NCBI GenBank assembly: GCA_014218235.1
Contig: CM024760.1
Span: 144,165,245 to 144,229,244 of the forward strand
Source of the DNA: Colocasia esculenta
Taxonomy: Eukaryota; Streptophyta; Magnoliopsida; Alismatales; Araceae
Length of the DNA stretch: 64,000 bases
Direction of reading: 5' to 3'
Position 1 is the stretch's first letter, and every line of letters begins with the position of its first letter. Below the pieces are notes generated by a model, which made no database searches, was not told the origin of the DNA, and saw nothing but the letters and a program-made list of their open reading frames with translations. The position numbers and the translations under genes were made by a program. Of this stretch, positions 32,495-42,929 are shown in pieces.

Positions 32495-35400
32495 TGTAAG
32501 GTCTCGGGTCTTTAGTGGATCCTTATTGGGTCTGTTAGAGGTCCTGTGTGGTTGACGGCCAGGGCTTTCCGTTGAGTCAGAGTCAGCGTCCAGTGATGTG
32601 GACGTTTGATGTCGAACTCAGCGACAGGAGATCTGGACATCAGTCTGTAGGCGGTTCAGTAGGCGACCAGAGATGTTGACGTCGACTGGTCGGGCCTGTT
32701 GAAATAGGGCAGCCCGAGAGCAGAGTTCCTTCTTCTCTTTTCCTCTCCTTTCCTCCACCTTTGCTTTTCTTTGTTTTCCACAGCTTCTGTTGGTTAATGA
32801 GAGCTCGTGGGAAGGCCCTGGATCGTGTGGCGGTGCTTGATCGGGCGGGAAACGCGTGGTTTTGGTGCGATTCGCGCGGAGTCTTCGAGGGAATCCGGCG
32901 CGAGTAGTGGCTGTTCGGGGATTGTTTAAGCATTCTGAGGTAGGGACTTAACCCCTATAACCTTCCCCAGCAAACCAGCATGCCCAATTAAGTGAATTGG
33001 TGTGCAAATCGTGGTTTAGGGTTTGGGTTGTATCATGCCGAAATTGAGGGTGATTTGGACAATCTAGGTGTTAGACTGTTTAATTTGATATTCTGGTAGT
33101 TTGGATTGATGAGAGGAAGTGTTCCCCTCCATCAGTTGGAATTCTGTTGAGTATTTCTGCCCATTTGAACTGATTCGGTTCAGTTCTGGGATTGGGGGAC
33201 TGAAGACCTTAACGTCCACATCTGTTGACGTTGAGATCTTCAGGGGTGATTTAAACGACAAGGTTGATTGCTGTTTAGTTACTGTTAACGTCATGAGTAG
33301 GGCTGCAAACGATCCGAGCCGAGCCGAGTATCACTCTGCTCGAGCTCGGCTCGCACACTCCATAATATGTTCAGACTCGGGCTCGATACTCGCGAGCTTC
33401 ACAACGTCTGTTCGAGCTCGGCTCGTTAAAAAATCTTCGCGTTCGAGCTCGGCTCGTTAAGCCGCTCGATTAACCCATTCCAAGCTCGCTCAGAAGGGTG
33501 ATGGCGTGAGAGATTTGATGTGTGAATGCATTGGGGCTGGGTCGTTTTATAAAGAGTAAAGTGGCATGGGTTAAATCTAATATCCGATATGGGATATATG
33601 TGGGATCGTTGCAAGCCATGACAAGCAAATGTTGTCCCGCAGCACTAGATGAGGGAGGTGACGCGGCCGGAGATCACCACCGGGAACATCAAGAACGCCG
33701 CTGGCACCCCCGGAACGGCGGCACTGCAACTTGGAACTGCCACGGGCGTCTGCACTGCCGGCGCCGCCGTGGCACTGCAACTTGTAACCTCCACGGGGCG
33801 TTTGCACTGCCGCCATGGCACTGCTGTGGGAGCCGGCGTCTGCACTGCCGGCGACTTCGACTGGATCTCCAGCTGTGGGCGTGACCCCCCCCCCCCCCCC
33901 CCCGTGGCGTGCACCGCCGCTGCGCAGGTAACCGGCGCCGGAAGGGACCAGTGATGTAGGGGAAAAGAACTTTTCCCCAATCGCTACCTAGGGACCCAAA
34001 AGACTTTTGGGTTTTTACTTTTAAACCTTCAATTTATCTTATATGCATATAAAACTAGTTAAGTTACATATAAGATTTATGTATATATCTTATTTATGTA
34101 CATGTCTTATTTATATGATTTGTGTATATATCTTTGTCCTTTCACATTTAGTCTTTAAATCTTTTACATTTAAATCCTCTTAAATATTTTATACTTCAAC
34201 AATAATTTTATAAAAATAAAGAAACATATTTATATTTTCATATTTATTATATTTGAGTATATTAACGAGTATAAATTTGAGTATATTAATGAGTAATTTA
34301 TTGAGTATTTTAACGAGTATCTTAACGAGCTGCTCGTGAACATAATCGAGTCGAGCATACATCTGTTCAAGCTCTGCTCATTTATGAACCGAGCTTATTT
34401 TTTATGTTCAAGCTCGGCTCGTTAGTCTAATAAACGAGTAGAATCGAGCTTTTATCGAGCCGAGCTTCGAACTACTCATCGAGTGTATTGGCTCGTTTGC
34501 AACCCTAGTCATGAGGAGTGCCGTTTACCTCTTATTGGCGGCAATCGATATGGCCGTTAATCCCCTGTGTCCCAGCAGACTTAAGTGTTGTGTTTAAAGG
34601 CGATTGACATGTGATGTCCGCCTTGATAACACATGTGGGCCAGGCTTAGAGTGTGACTCTGCCTGTGCGTATGAGAGACTAGTTGTGACTCGAGGTGTTT
34701 ACTACTGTACGGGGTTTCAGACGTTGAGTGTGTTCCGTCTGTTGTACGCGCGTTGCGTTACCGTGTACAAGTTTTTGTTGTGTTACCTAGGCGTGGGTGC
34801 GACTCCGTCTAGACGACTAGCGTGTGGTTGTCCTCCGCTAGTGAGCCAGGACGCCGAGTGCGACTCTGTCCTGTGCGTACTCCTTGTGGTGGTTTTGAGC
34901 CGGTCTCCGTGGAGCCCCTTCTCTACCGCTAGGGTCAAGCGTAGGGGAAAAACCGGTCGTGGACCAGACGCGAGAGAGAGCGTCTGTAGTGTGCACACGT
35001 GGCTGGGGTTGAGAGCCTCTGTGGTGACAGGACGCCGAGCCACAGACCCTAGCTGAGTCCTACTTGCTGTGTGTGTGAGTGTGTGTTACTGAGCCGCGAG
35101 GTTTACAGTTTTGTGTTGTGGTGCGACGTGTACTTACTTTCAGTTTTTACTTTCCGCACTTAGTTCTGTTGCCGGTGGGGTTACTTTTCCCTACTGGGTC
35201 TCTTTTCTTGAGACTCACTCCCCTCCCTTTCAGGTGGGTCTTCGTCGACTCCCGTTCCAGGCGAGTCTAGCCACTCCGGTGTTGGTGCTCCTTAGCTGCA
35301 GTGAGTAGTACTTTTTATTGTACTTCTGTACTTTGTACCTTGCTCAGACTCTGAGTTGTATATGATATGTTCATATAGTGGAATTTTACAGCTTTGCATG

Positions 35401-35529
35401 GTGTGTATCTTCTTACATATAGTCTCCTCGGACTTTCACTTCCTACCCTTCCGAGCTTGTCTCGTGGGTTAGCGGGTCAGAATTCGGGTTACTGGTTGTT
35501 ACTGGTAATGCGGATTCTAGGTCGTTACA
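32495..35529 (+). repeat. Tekay-1 5' LTR (1817 bp plus hAT insertion)
   Basis: Starts TGTAAGGTCTCGGG and ends TAGGTCGTTACA. The U3 side has repeated TTGACGTC/GACGTTTGATGTC-like words (32580-32690). The U5 side includes a run of T-rich sequence (35130-35250). The 150-residue open frame at 34604-35056 is repeated in the other LTR (41212-41664) but has no recognisable domain. Confidence 0.93.
33298..34507. mobile_element. Non-autonomous hAT element (1210 bp)
   Basis: Perfect 8-bp TSD GTCATGAG (33290-33297, 34508-34515) and TIRs TAGGGYTGCAAACGA. Just inside each end are GAGCCGAGC/CTCGGCTCG-rich sub-terminal repeats. 8-bp TSD and this TIR are diagnostic of hAT; there is no transposase. The middle (33640-33955) is a GC-rich block with repeated CTGCACTGCCGGCG-type words and a 19-C run, between AT-rich flanks. 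The element is absent from the other Tekay-1 LTR at 41120, which proves the insertion. Confidence 0.93.
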
Positions 35530-35530
35530 G

Positions 35531-35545
35531 TTTGGTATCAGAGCC
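35531..35545 (+). promoter_or_regulatory. Tekay-1 primer-binding site
   Basis: TTTGGTATCAGAGCC, one base after the LTR end, complementary to initiator-Met tRNA. Confidence 0.93.
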
Positions 35546-35675
35546 TGGTCTGATGAGATATATATAAGGAAATACCCATCATGTAGACTCAGAGTATAAA
35601 GAGTACAGTTGCAGCTAATTAGCCCGGAGTTAGTTAGTATATTTATGTGTGTATTTTTGTTCTGTGTGTAGTACT

Positions 35676-36874
35676 ATGGCTCCTAGGCGACGTCCTAGAG
35701 AGGGAGTGGCTGAGCAGGTGACTCGTCAGGAGGCTGGAGATGCTCCGCCACCTCAGCAGACGCAGCCTTTGCCACAGGACGCACATAGTGGTATTGCTCC
35801 GCCACCACCTCCACCTCAGGTAGCTCAGGGATTAGACATGACTCAATTTTTGAGGGGATGTCTCAGTTTGTTGCTCAGCACCGTGACGCGTCGGTACCCC
35901 AGGGTGGTACTGGGAGGGTGTTGAAGGAGTTCTTGCAGTTTCAGCCTCCTCAGTTTTTGGGCCAGCCTGATCCAGATGCAGCGCGGGCATGGTTAGATGC
36001 AGTGGAGCGGACTTTTCGTTCCATGGAGTGTGTTCCAGAGGAGCGAGTGCTGCTAGCCAGTTACCAGTTGCAGGCGCAGGCGTTGACTTGGTGGTCCGCT
36101 GAGTGGGAGACTACTTTTCAGTCTCGTCCACTTAGACAGATTCCGTGGCAGGAGTTTTTCGTTTCTTTTGAGAGAGCCTTCTGTCCTACTTACGTCCGGA
36201 CGGAGAGGTTGTACCAGTTTCTGGACTTGCAGCAGAGGGACTATACTGTAGTGCAGTACAGGGCCAGATTTGTGGAGCTAGGGCGTTATGCTCCGTAGAT
36301 TATGGGAGATGAGCGTTTGAGGACTCAGCAGTTCGTGAGAGGCTTGAGGCCAGAGCTCAGGCAGGCGCTGATAGTTGCTCGTGTCATAGATTTGGATGCG
36401 ACCTATCAGACAGCGGCAGCATTAGAGGCAGACACTTTGCGGACTCGTGCTCGGAGCGCAGAGGTTCAGACGCAGGTAGTTCCTTCTCAGCCTCGACAGC
36501 AGCAGGGTAGTGTGCAGACGACCCCGAGGACTGCGACTTCCTACGCGTCCACTTCTACTGGGACGACGGCGAAGTCAGGATCTCGGAGGAAGTTTCGGTG
36601 TGATAAGAGGCAGGCAGAGCAGAGGCAGCAGTCGGTTGGGAGTGTTCAGCAGCCGACAGGTCAGCCTTCGCAGCAGGTACAGCGTACTTTTGCTGGTCAG
36701 TGTTACCGGTGTGACCAGATGGGTCACATGGTGCGAGATTGTCCTTTGCTACCTCGTGTGCCGCAGCAGCAGACCCAGTCACAGCCCCGAGTGCAGCAGC
36801 AGGCACCTATACAGCAGCGTCAGCAGACCGGAGGTTCTGGTGGGTCGAGAGTAGAGGTCGTGTTACCCACTTGA
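35676..36874 (+). pseudogene. gag: Tekay-1 gag
   Basis: Starts at ATG 35676 (M-A-P-R-R-R-P), the typical Tekay start after a short leader. It has a P/Q-rich N-terminus, then a frameshift at about 35855. The gag domain follows (F-L-Q-F-Q-P-P-Q-F, A-R-A-W-L-D-A-V-E-R, L-T-W-W, W-Q-E-F), then a TAG at 36296-36298 in the middle of Y-A-P-x-I-M and continuation in the same frame (F-V-R-G-L-R-P-E-L). A Q-rich linker leads to one CCHC knuckle, C-Y-R-C-x4-G-H-x4-C, at about 36701-36742. It ends at 36872; protease continues in another frame, so a further small indel lies near 36840. Confidence 0.92.
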
Positions 36875-38153
36875 CTCGTGCAGACGCGGAGGCAGCTCAC
36901 CTGGTGGAAGGTACTGTTTCAGTTTTTGGTTGTACAGCTAGAGTTTTGTTTGATTTCGGTGCCTCTCACTCTTTTGTGTCTGAGGAGTTTTTAGACTCCC
37001 TTGGAGAGTTGAGTTCGGGAGAGTCTGTTGAGTTGGCAATAGAGTTGCCGACAGGGGACTTTGTCCTTACGTCCTACTGTCTTGAGGAGGTACCTGTGCA
37101 GTTGCAGGATCAGTGGTTGTCAGCTCGTCTGTTTGCCTTGCAGTTACATGATTATGATGTGATTTTGGGTATGGACTGGTTAGAGCGGTATGGTGCAGTG
37201 ATGGATTGCCAGAAGAAGAGGGTGCACTTGCGGATACCTGGGGAAGCGGCGTTCTACTTCCAGGGTATCGTACCTCTTACTTCTCGCTTTTTAGTTTCTG
37301 CTTTGAGGGCAGGGAGGTTACTTGCTTCTGGTTGTCAGGGTTTCCTAGTTTCTGTAGTTACTCTTGACCAGATTGCCTCGGGAGTGGGAGACATTCCTAT
37401 AGTGTGTGAGTTTCCGGATGTCTTTCCGGAAGAGTTGCCTGGTCTACCGCCAGAGAGAGAGATTGAGTTTACTGTAGAGTTGGTTCCTGGCACTGTACCT
37501 TTTGCTCAGGCACCGTACTGTATGGCACCAGCAGAGTTGAGGGAGTTGAAGAGGCAGCTTGAGGAGTTGTTGGAGAAGGGCTATATTCGTCCTAGCTTTT
37601 CTCCGTGGGGGTCACCTGTTTTGTTTGTCCGGAAGAAGGATGGTAGCCTGAGGTTGTGTATTGATTATAGGAAGCTAAATCAAGTGACCATCAAGAATAG
37701 GTATCCTTTGCCTAGGATTGATGATCTCTTTGATCAGCTTCAGTCTGCTCGTGTCTTTTCGAAGATTGACTTGAGGTCAGGCTACTATCAGTTGCGGATT
37801 AGAGATTCTGACATTGAGAGGACTGCTTTTCGGACCAGATATGGACACTTTGAGTTTTTGGTGATGCCGTTTGGGCTCACCAATGCTCCAGCGGCCTTCA
37901 TGGATCTGATGCACCGGGTGTTCCACCAGTTCTTGGACCGGTTTGTCGTAGTGTTTGTTGACGACATTCTGGTGTACTCCGTTTCAGAGGAGGAGCACGC
38001 CGAGCACCTGAGGATCGTGTTGCAGACTTTGCGAGAGCACCAGTTGTATGCCAAACTTAGTAAGTGTGAGTTTTGGCTACAACAGGTTCACTTTTTGGGG
38101 CACGTGATCTCAGGTGAGGGAGTTTCGGTGATCCAGCGAAGGTTGAGGCAGTT
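36820..38153 (+). pseudogene. pol: Tekay-1 protease and reverse transcriptase
   Basis: Protease block V-L-F-D-F-G-A-S-H-S-F at about 36945: the catalytic D-T/S-G reads D-F-G, probably a C-to-T change, so activity is doubtful. The I-L-G-M-D-W-L motif is at about 37163. RT: A-P-Y-x-M-A-P-A-E-L (37512), F-V-R-K-K-D-G-S-L-R-L-C-I-D-Y-R-K-L-N, K-I-D-L-R-S-G-Y-Y-Q-L-R, V-M-P-F-G-L-T-N-A-P and active site F-V-D-D-I-L-V-Y-S at about 37957. The frame is lost near 38130, after G-H-V-I-S-G-E-G, and resumes at about 38154. RT itself looks complete and well conserved. Confidence 0.93.
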
Positions 38154-38777
38154 TTGCTGTGGGAGAGTCCCAGATCTGTGTCTGAGATTCGTAGCTTTCT
38201 GGGTTTGGCAGGTTACTACCGCAAGTTTGTTCGAGACTTTTCTCAGGTTGCTGCACCCTTGACTCGGTTGACGAGAAAGGGAGTTCCATTTGAGTGGTCG
38301 GAGCAGTGTGAGCAGAGCTTCATAGAGTTGAAGCGACTGCTTACGTCGGCGCCAGTTCTTGCCTTACCTTCAGGTGAGGAGGGTTTTGAGGTTTGCACAG
38401 ATGCTTCAGGTATTGGTTTGGGTGCAGTTTTGATGCAGAAAGGCCGGGTGGTGGCTTATGCGTCTCGTCAGCTTAAGCCCCACGAGGAGAGTTACCCGAC
38501 CCACGACCTAGATCTTGCAGCTGTGGTGTTTGCTTTGCGGATTTGGCGTCTTTACCTGTACGGAGTGAGTTTTGTAGTCCGTACTGACCACCAGAGTTTG
38601 AGGTATGTGTTTTCTCAGAGGGATCTGAATATGAGGCAGCGTCGATGGATGGAATATCTGAAAGACTATGATTTCAGCATTGAGTATAAGCCTGGAAAGG
38701 TGAATGTAGTTGCAGATGCCTTGAGTAGGAAAGCTCAGATGAGTCATCTGATGCTTAGAGAGTGGCAGTTGTGGTAG
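38154..38777 (+). pseudogene. pol: Tekay-1 RNase H
   Basis: Connection L-G-L-A-G-Y-Y-R-K-F and F-E-W, then RNase H with catalytic D in V-C-T-D-A-S-G-I-G-L-G-A-V-L-M-Q, Y-A-S-R-Q-L, H-D-L-D-L-A-A-V-V-F-A-L, R-T-D-H-Q-S-L and E-Y-K-P-G-K-x-N-V-V-A-D-A-L-S-R. Ends at a TAG (38775-38777). Sequence in the same region continues into the integrase, so the stop is a mutation rather than a domain end. Confidence 0.93.
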
Positions 38778-40260
38778 TCTGCGACAGAGGGGTCTTTCAG
38801 AGTTTCGTCCAGTCGTCGACAGTTTGTCTTGGGCAGCTTGTTAGCGGCTCCCGCCGTTGTGAGACAGGTTGCTGAGGCTCAGCAGGCAGATCCCGAGTTG
38901 CACAGTGTGTTGCTTCTTCCAGAGGTTGAGCTTTGTGAGGACGGGACTGTTAGGTTCCGAGATAGACTCTATGTTCCTGTTGAGGAGTCTATCAGGAGAG
39001 TGGTGTTGCAGGAGGCACATGGTTCCAGGTACTCTATTCATCCAGGGGCGACCAAGATGTACCACAGGTTGAGACGTCAGTTTTGGTGGCCTGGGATGAA
39101 GAAAGACATAGCGGCTTTTGTTGCTAGGTGTTTGGTCTGTCAGCAGGTGAAGGCCGAACATCAGCGTCCGGGAGGACTTGTGCAGCCGTTAGAGATTCCG
39201 ATGTGGAAGTGGGACCACGTGACGACTGACTTTGTTTGTGGTTTGCCGAGGACAGCTGGAGGTTTTGACAGCATTTGGGTTCTTGTGGACAGATTGACGA
39301 AGACTGCCAGATTCTTGCCTGTCAGGACTAGTTGGGGTGTGAGTAGGTTGGCCGCGTTGTACGTAGAGCGGATTGTTCCTTTGCATGGAGTGCCGATCTC
39401 TATTGTGTCAGACAGGGATCCTCGCTTCACTTCTGGGTTCTGGCGCAGTTTCCAGAGAGCTTTGGGGACAGAGTTGGCTTTTAGTTCCGCCTACCACCCT
39501 CAGTCAGATGGTCAGTCAGAGCGGACTATCCAAACTTTAGAGGACATGCTTAGAGCTTGTTGCCTGGAGTGGCAGGGGTCGTGGACAGCTCACTTGCCGT
39601 TGGTCGAGTTTGCATATAATAATAGCTATCACTCCAGTATCGGTTTGGCACCATATGAGGCTTTGTACGGACGACCGTGTCGCACTCCTCTTGACTGGTT
39701 CGAGGTTGGCGAACGTGTTGTCACGGGGCCAGAGTTGGTTCAGCAAGCAGTTGAGGTAGTTCAGCATGTGAGACAGAGGCTTCAGTCAGCTCAGAGTCGG
39801 CAGAAGAGTTATGCAGATCAGCGCAGACGACCGCTCGAGTTTCAGATAGGGGACCAGGTGTTTGTCCGTGTGTCTCCTATGAAGGGAGTGGTGAGGTTTG
39901 GTAGGCGTGGAAAGTTGAGTCCTCGCTTTATTGGACCTTTCACCATTTCTAAGCGTGTCGGAGGTTTGGCGTACAGACTTGAGCTTCCGTCAGAGTTGGC
40001 AGCAGTCCTCGACGTGTTTCACGTGTCGATGCTTCAGAGGTACCTTTCTGACGAGTCTCACGTTCTGCAGAGTGCAGAGTGGTCTGAGGTGACTCCAGAC
40101 TGTACCAGAGTTTCCGTTGCACATTGAGGATCGCCGAGTTCAGAGGTTGAGGAACAAGGCTATCCCTTTAGTTCGTGTTGCGTGGTAGCGGCACTCCGGT
40201 GGTGAGTCGACATGGGAGCGAGACGACGAAATGCGCGAGCAGTTTCCGTACCTCTTTGGT
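38778..40260 (+). pseudogene. pol: Tekay-1 integrase with chromodomain-like tail
   Basis: Open from 38829 to 40127. HHCC zinc site: H-P-G-A-T-K-M-Y-H with C-L-V-C about 30 residues later. The core has D of V-T-T-D-F-V (about 39225), D of I-V-S-D-R-D (about 39410) and E of Q-S-E-R-T-I-Q (about 39520). A GPY/F-like module follows (F-I-G-P-F-x-I-x-K-R-V-G, about 39930) and D-V-F-H-V-S-M-L. A frameshift near 40085 moves the tail (R-R-V-Q-R-L-R-N-K-A-I-P-L-V, then S-T-W-E) out of frame. That tail is the chromodomain-like segment which, in chromoviruses, is thought to guide integration into heterochromatin. The D-D-E residues are intact. Confidence 0.93.
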
Positions 40261-40306
40261 GAGTCTTCTTTCTTTATGTTGTTTGAATTTTGAGGGCAAA
40301 ATTCTT

Positions 40307-40319
40307 TAAGGGGGGAGGG
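40307..40319 (+). promoter_or_regulatory. Tekay-1 polypurine tract
   Basis: AAGGGGGGAGGG directly before the LTR start at 40321; primer for plus-strand DNA. Confidence 0.9.
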
Positions 40320-40320
40320 C

Positions 40321-42137
40321 TGTAAGGTCTCGGGTCTTTAGTGGATCCTTATTGGGTCTGTTAGAGGTCCTGTGTGGTTGACGGCCAGGGCTTGCCGTTG
40401 AGTCAGAGTCAGCGTCCAGCGATGTGGACGTTTGATGTTGAACTCAGCGACAGGGGATCTGGACGTTAGTCTGTAGGCGGTTCAGTAGGCGACCAGAGAT
40501 GTTGACGTCGACTGGTCGGGCCTATTGAAATAGGGCAGCCCGAGAGCAGAGTTCCTTCTTCTCTTTTCCTCTCCATTCCTCCACCTTTGCTTTTCTTTGT
40601 TTTCCACAGCTTCTGTTGGTTAATGAGAGCTCGTGGGAAGGCCCTGGATCGTGTGGCGGTGCTTGATCGGGCGGGAAACGCGTGGTTTTGGTGCGATTCG
40701 CGCGGAGTCTTCGAGGGAATCCGGCGCGAGTAGTGGCTGTTCGAGGATTGTTTAAGCATTCTGAGGTAGGGACTTAACCCCTATAACCTTCCCCAGCAAA
40801 CCAGCATGCCCAATTAAGTGAATTGGTGTGCAAATCGTGGTTTAGGGTTTGGGTTGTATCATGCCAGAATTGAGGGTGATTTGGACAATCTAGGTGTTAG
40901 ACTGTTTAATTTGATATTCTGGTAGTTTGGATTGATGAGAGGAAGTGTTCCCCTCCATCAGTCGGAATTCTATTGAGTATTTCTACCCATTTGAACTGAT
41001 TCGGTTCAGTTCTGGGTTTGGGGGACTGAAGACCTTAACGTCCACATCTGTTGACATTGAGATCTTTAGGGGTGATTTAAACGACAAGGTCGATTGCCGT
41101 TTAGTTACTGTTAACGTCATGAGGAGTGTCGTTTACCTCTTATTGGCGGCAATCGATATGGCCGTTAATCCCCTGTGTCCCAGCAGACTTAAGTGTTGTG
41201 TTTAAAGGCGATTGACATGTGATGTCCGCCTTGATAACACATGTGGGCCAGGCTTAGAGTGTGACTCTGCCTGTGCATATGAGAGACTAGTTGTGACTCG
41301 AGGTGTTTACTACTGTACGGGGTTTCAGACGTTGAGTGTGTTCCGTCTGTTGTACGCGCGTTGCGTTACCGTGTACCCGTTTCTGTTGTGTTACCTAGGC
41401 GTGGGTGCGACTCCGTCTAGACGACTAGCGTGTGGTTGTCCTCCGCTAGTGAGCCAGGACGCTGAGTGCGACTCTGTCCTGTGCGTACTCCTTGTGGTGG
41501 TTTTGAGCCGGTCTCCGTGGAGCCCCTTCTCTACCGCTAGGGTCAAGCGTAGGGGAAAAACCGGTCGTGGACCAGACGCGAGAGAGAGCGTCTGTAGTGT
41601 GCACACGTGGCTGGGGTTGAGAGCCTCTGTGGTGACGAGACGCCGAGCCACAGACCCTAGCTGAGTCCTACTTGCTGTGTGTGTGAGTGTGTGTTACTGA
41701 GCCGCGAGGTTTACAGTTTTGTGTTGTGGTGTGACGTGTACTTACTTTCAGTTTTTACTTTCCGCACTTAGTTCTGTTGCCGGTGGGGTTACTTTTCCCT
41801 ACTGGGTCTCTTTTCTTGAGACTCACTCCCCTCCCTTTCAGGTGGGTCTTCGTCGACTCCCGTTCCAGGCGAGTCTAGCCACTCCGGTGTTGGTGCTCCT
41901 TAGCTGCAGTGAGTAGTACTTTTTATTGTACTTCTGTACTCTGTACCTTGCTCAGACTCTGAGTTGTATATGATATGTTCATATAGTGGAATTTTACAGC
42001 TTTGCATGGTGTGTATCTTCTTACATATAGTCTCCTCGGACTTTCACTTCCTACCCTTCCGAGCTTGTCTCGTGGGTTAGCGGGTCAGAATTCGGGTTAC
42101 TGGTTGTTACTGGTAATGCGGATTTTGGGTCGTTACA
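40321..42137 (+). repeat. Tekay-1 3' LTR (1817 bp)
   Basis: TGTAAGGTCTC to GGGTCGTTACA. It preserves the empty hAT target (GTCATGAG at about 41116-41123). Length agrees exactly with the 5' LTR after removing hAT plus one TSD. Confidence 0.95.
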
Positions 42138-42142
42138 GACTC

Positions 42143-42929
42143 CTCCTCTGATGTCGTGACGCATCGAGCCATCACGACACCAGCAAGGAGGCAGACCAAT
42201 GGGATCCTCAATCCCGGGCCGCCCACAAACTATCCAAACACAACACAAGGGGGAGGGGAGCATGGGGAAAGCAGTAAAGCTATCTATAAACCCCAATGGG
42301 GCTCCCAATCCACTCGGATCGGGAAGGGCACAAGAAATCCCTACTAGTTACGAAGAACCGAACCCACGAAGGGCCTTCACGACGCACGGCCACCTCCTCC
42401 TCGCTCCACGCAAGGTCCACGATGCCACAGCACCATGCACGGCCCTCCTCCTCGCCTGAAACACACGAAGGGGAAAGGGGGAGGTGGAGCACTGCCGGAG
42501 GGAGAGGGAGAGGGAAGAAGGAGAGAGAGGGGGATCGCCGGCCAAGGCTTTTAACCTTCGGCAACCAGAACGCGACGGACTGCCCTATCGCGTTACAGAC
42601 CTTAACGCGACGGGTCAACGGACCGCGACAAGAACGCGCCCTACAAGGGCGCTGCGACAACGCGACAAGCCGTACTAACACACCTGCCACCCTGACAGGC
42701 GTCAGACGACCGGACAGCGCAACACGGCAAAACACTGTCGCGGCCCATTGACCGGGCGCGACAGCAAGATGCGACGGAGAACCAGGGCGCGACCCACAAG
42801 CTCGCCGCGACACGAATGACTGTCGCGTCGGGCACCCCCGACGCAACACCAACGCATCACCCAACCTGGATGTGTCAGTGGCCAGTCATCCCACGACACC
42901 GGACGGAAGCCAAGAAACCGGGTCTTACA
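42143..42929 (-). repeat. LARD-1 3' LTR, right piece
   Basis: Resumes after the Tekay-1 TSD and ends GGGTCTTACA at 42929. It matches 48846-49642. A TATA-like minus-strand GTTTATAGATAG lies near 42284-42295. Rich in CGCGAC words (42585-42830). Confidence 0.9.

Larger units (their letters stand above)
32495..42137 (+). mobile_element. Tekay-1: Ty3/gypsy chromovirus
   Basis: TSD GACGC (32490-32494) / GACTC (42138-42142), one mutated base. LTRs are 32495-35529 (with hAT guest) and 40321-42137; both are 1817 bp once the guest and its TSD copy are removed. Primer-binding site, gag, protease, RT, RNase H, integrase and a chromodomain-like tail are in gypsy order, with a polypurine tract before the 3' LTR. 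LTRs differ at roughly 30 positions by eye (under 2 percent). Each gene has at least one frameshift or stop, so this copy is not autonomous now. Confidence 0.93.

Noticed and set aside
34604..35056. A 150-codon frame repeated at 41212-41664
   Set aside because: Lies in the Tekay-1 LTRs; the match is simple LTR identity. No start context or domain supports a gene.
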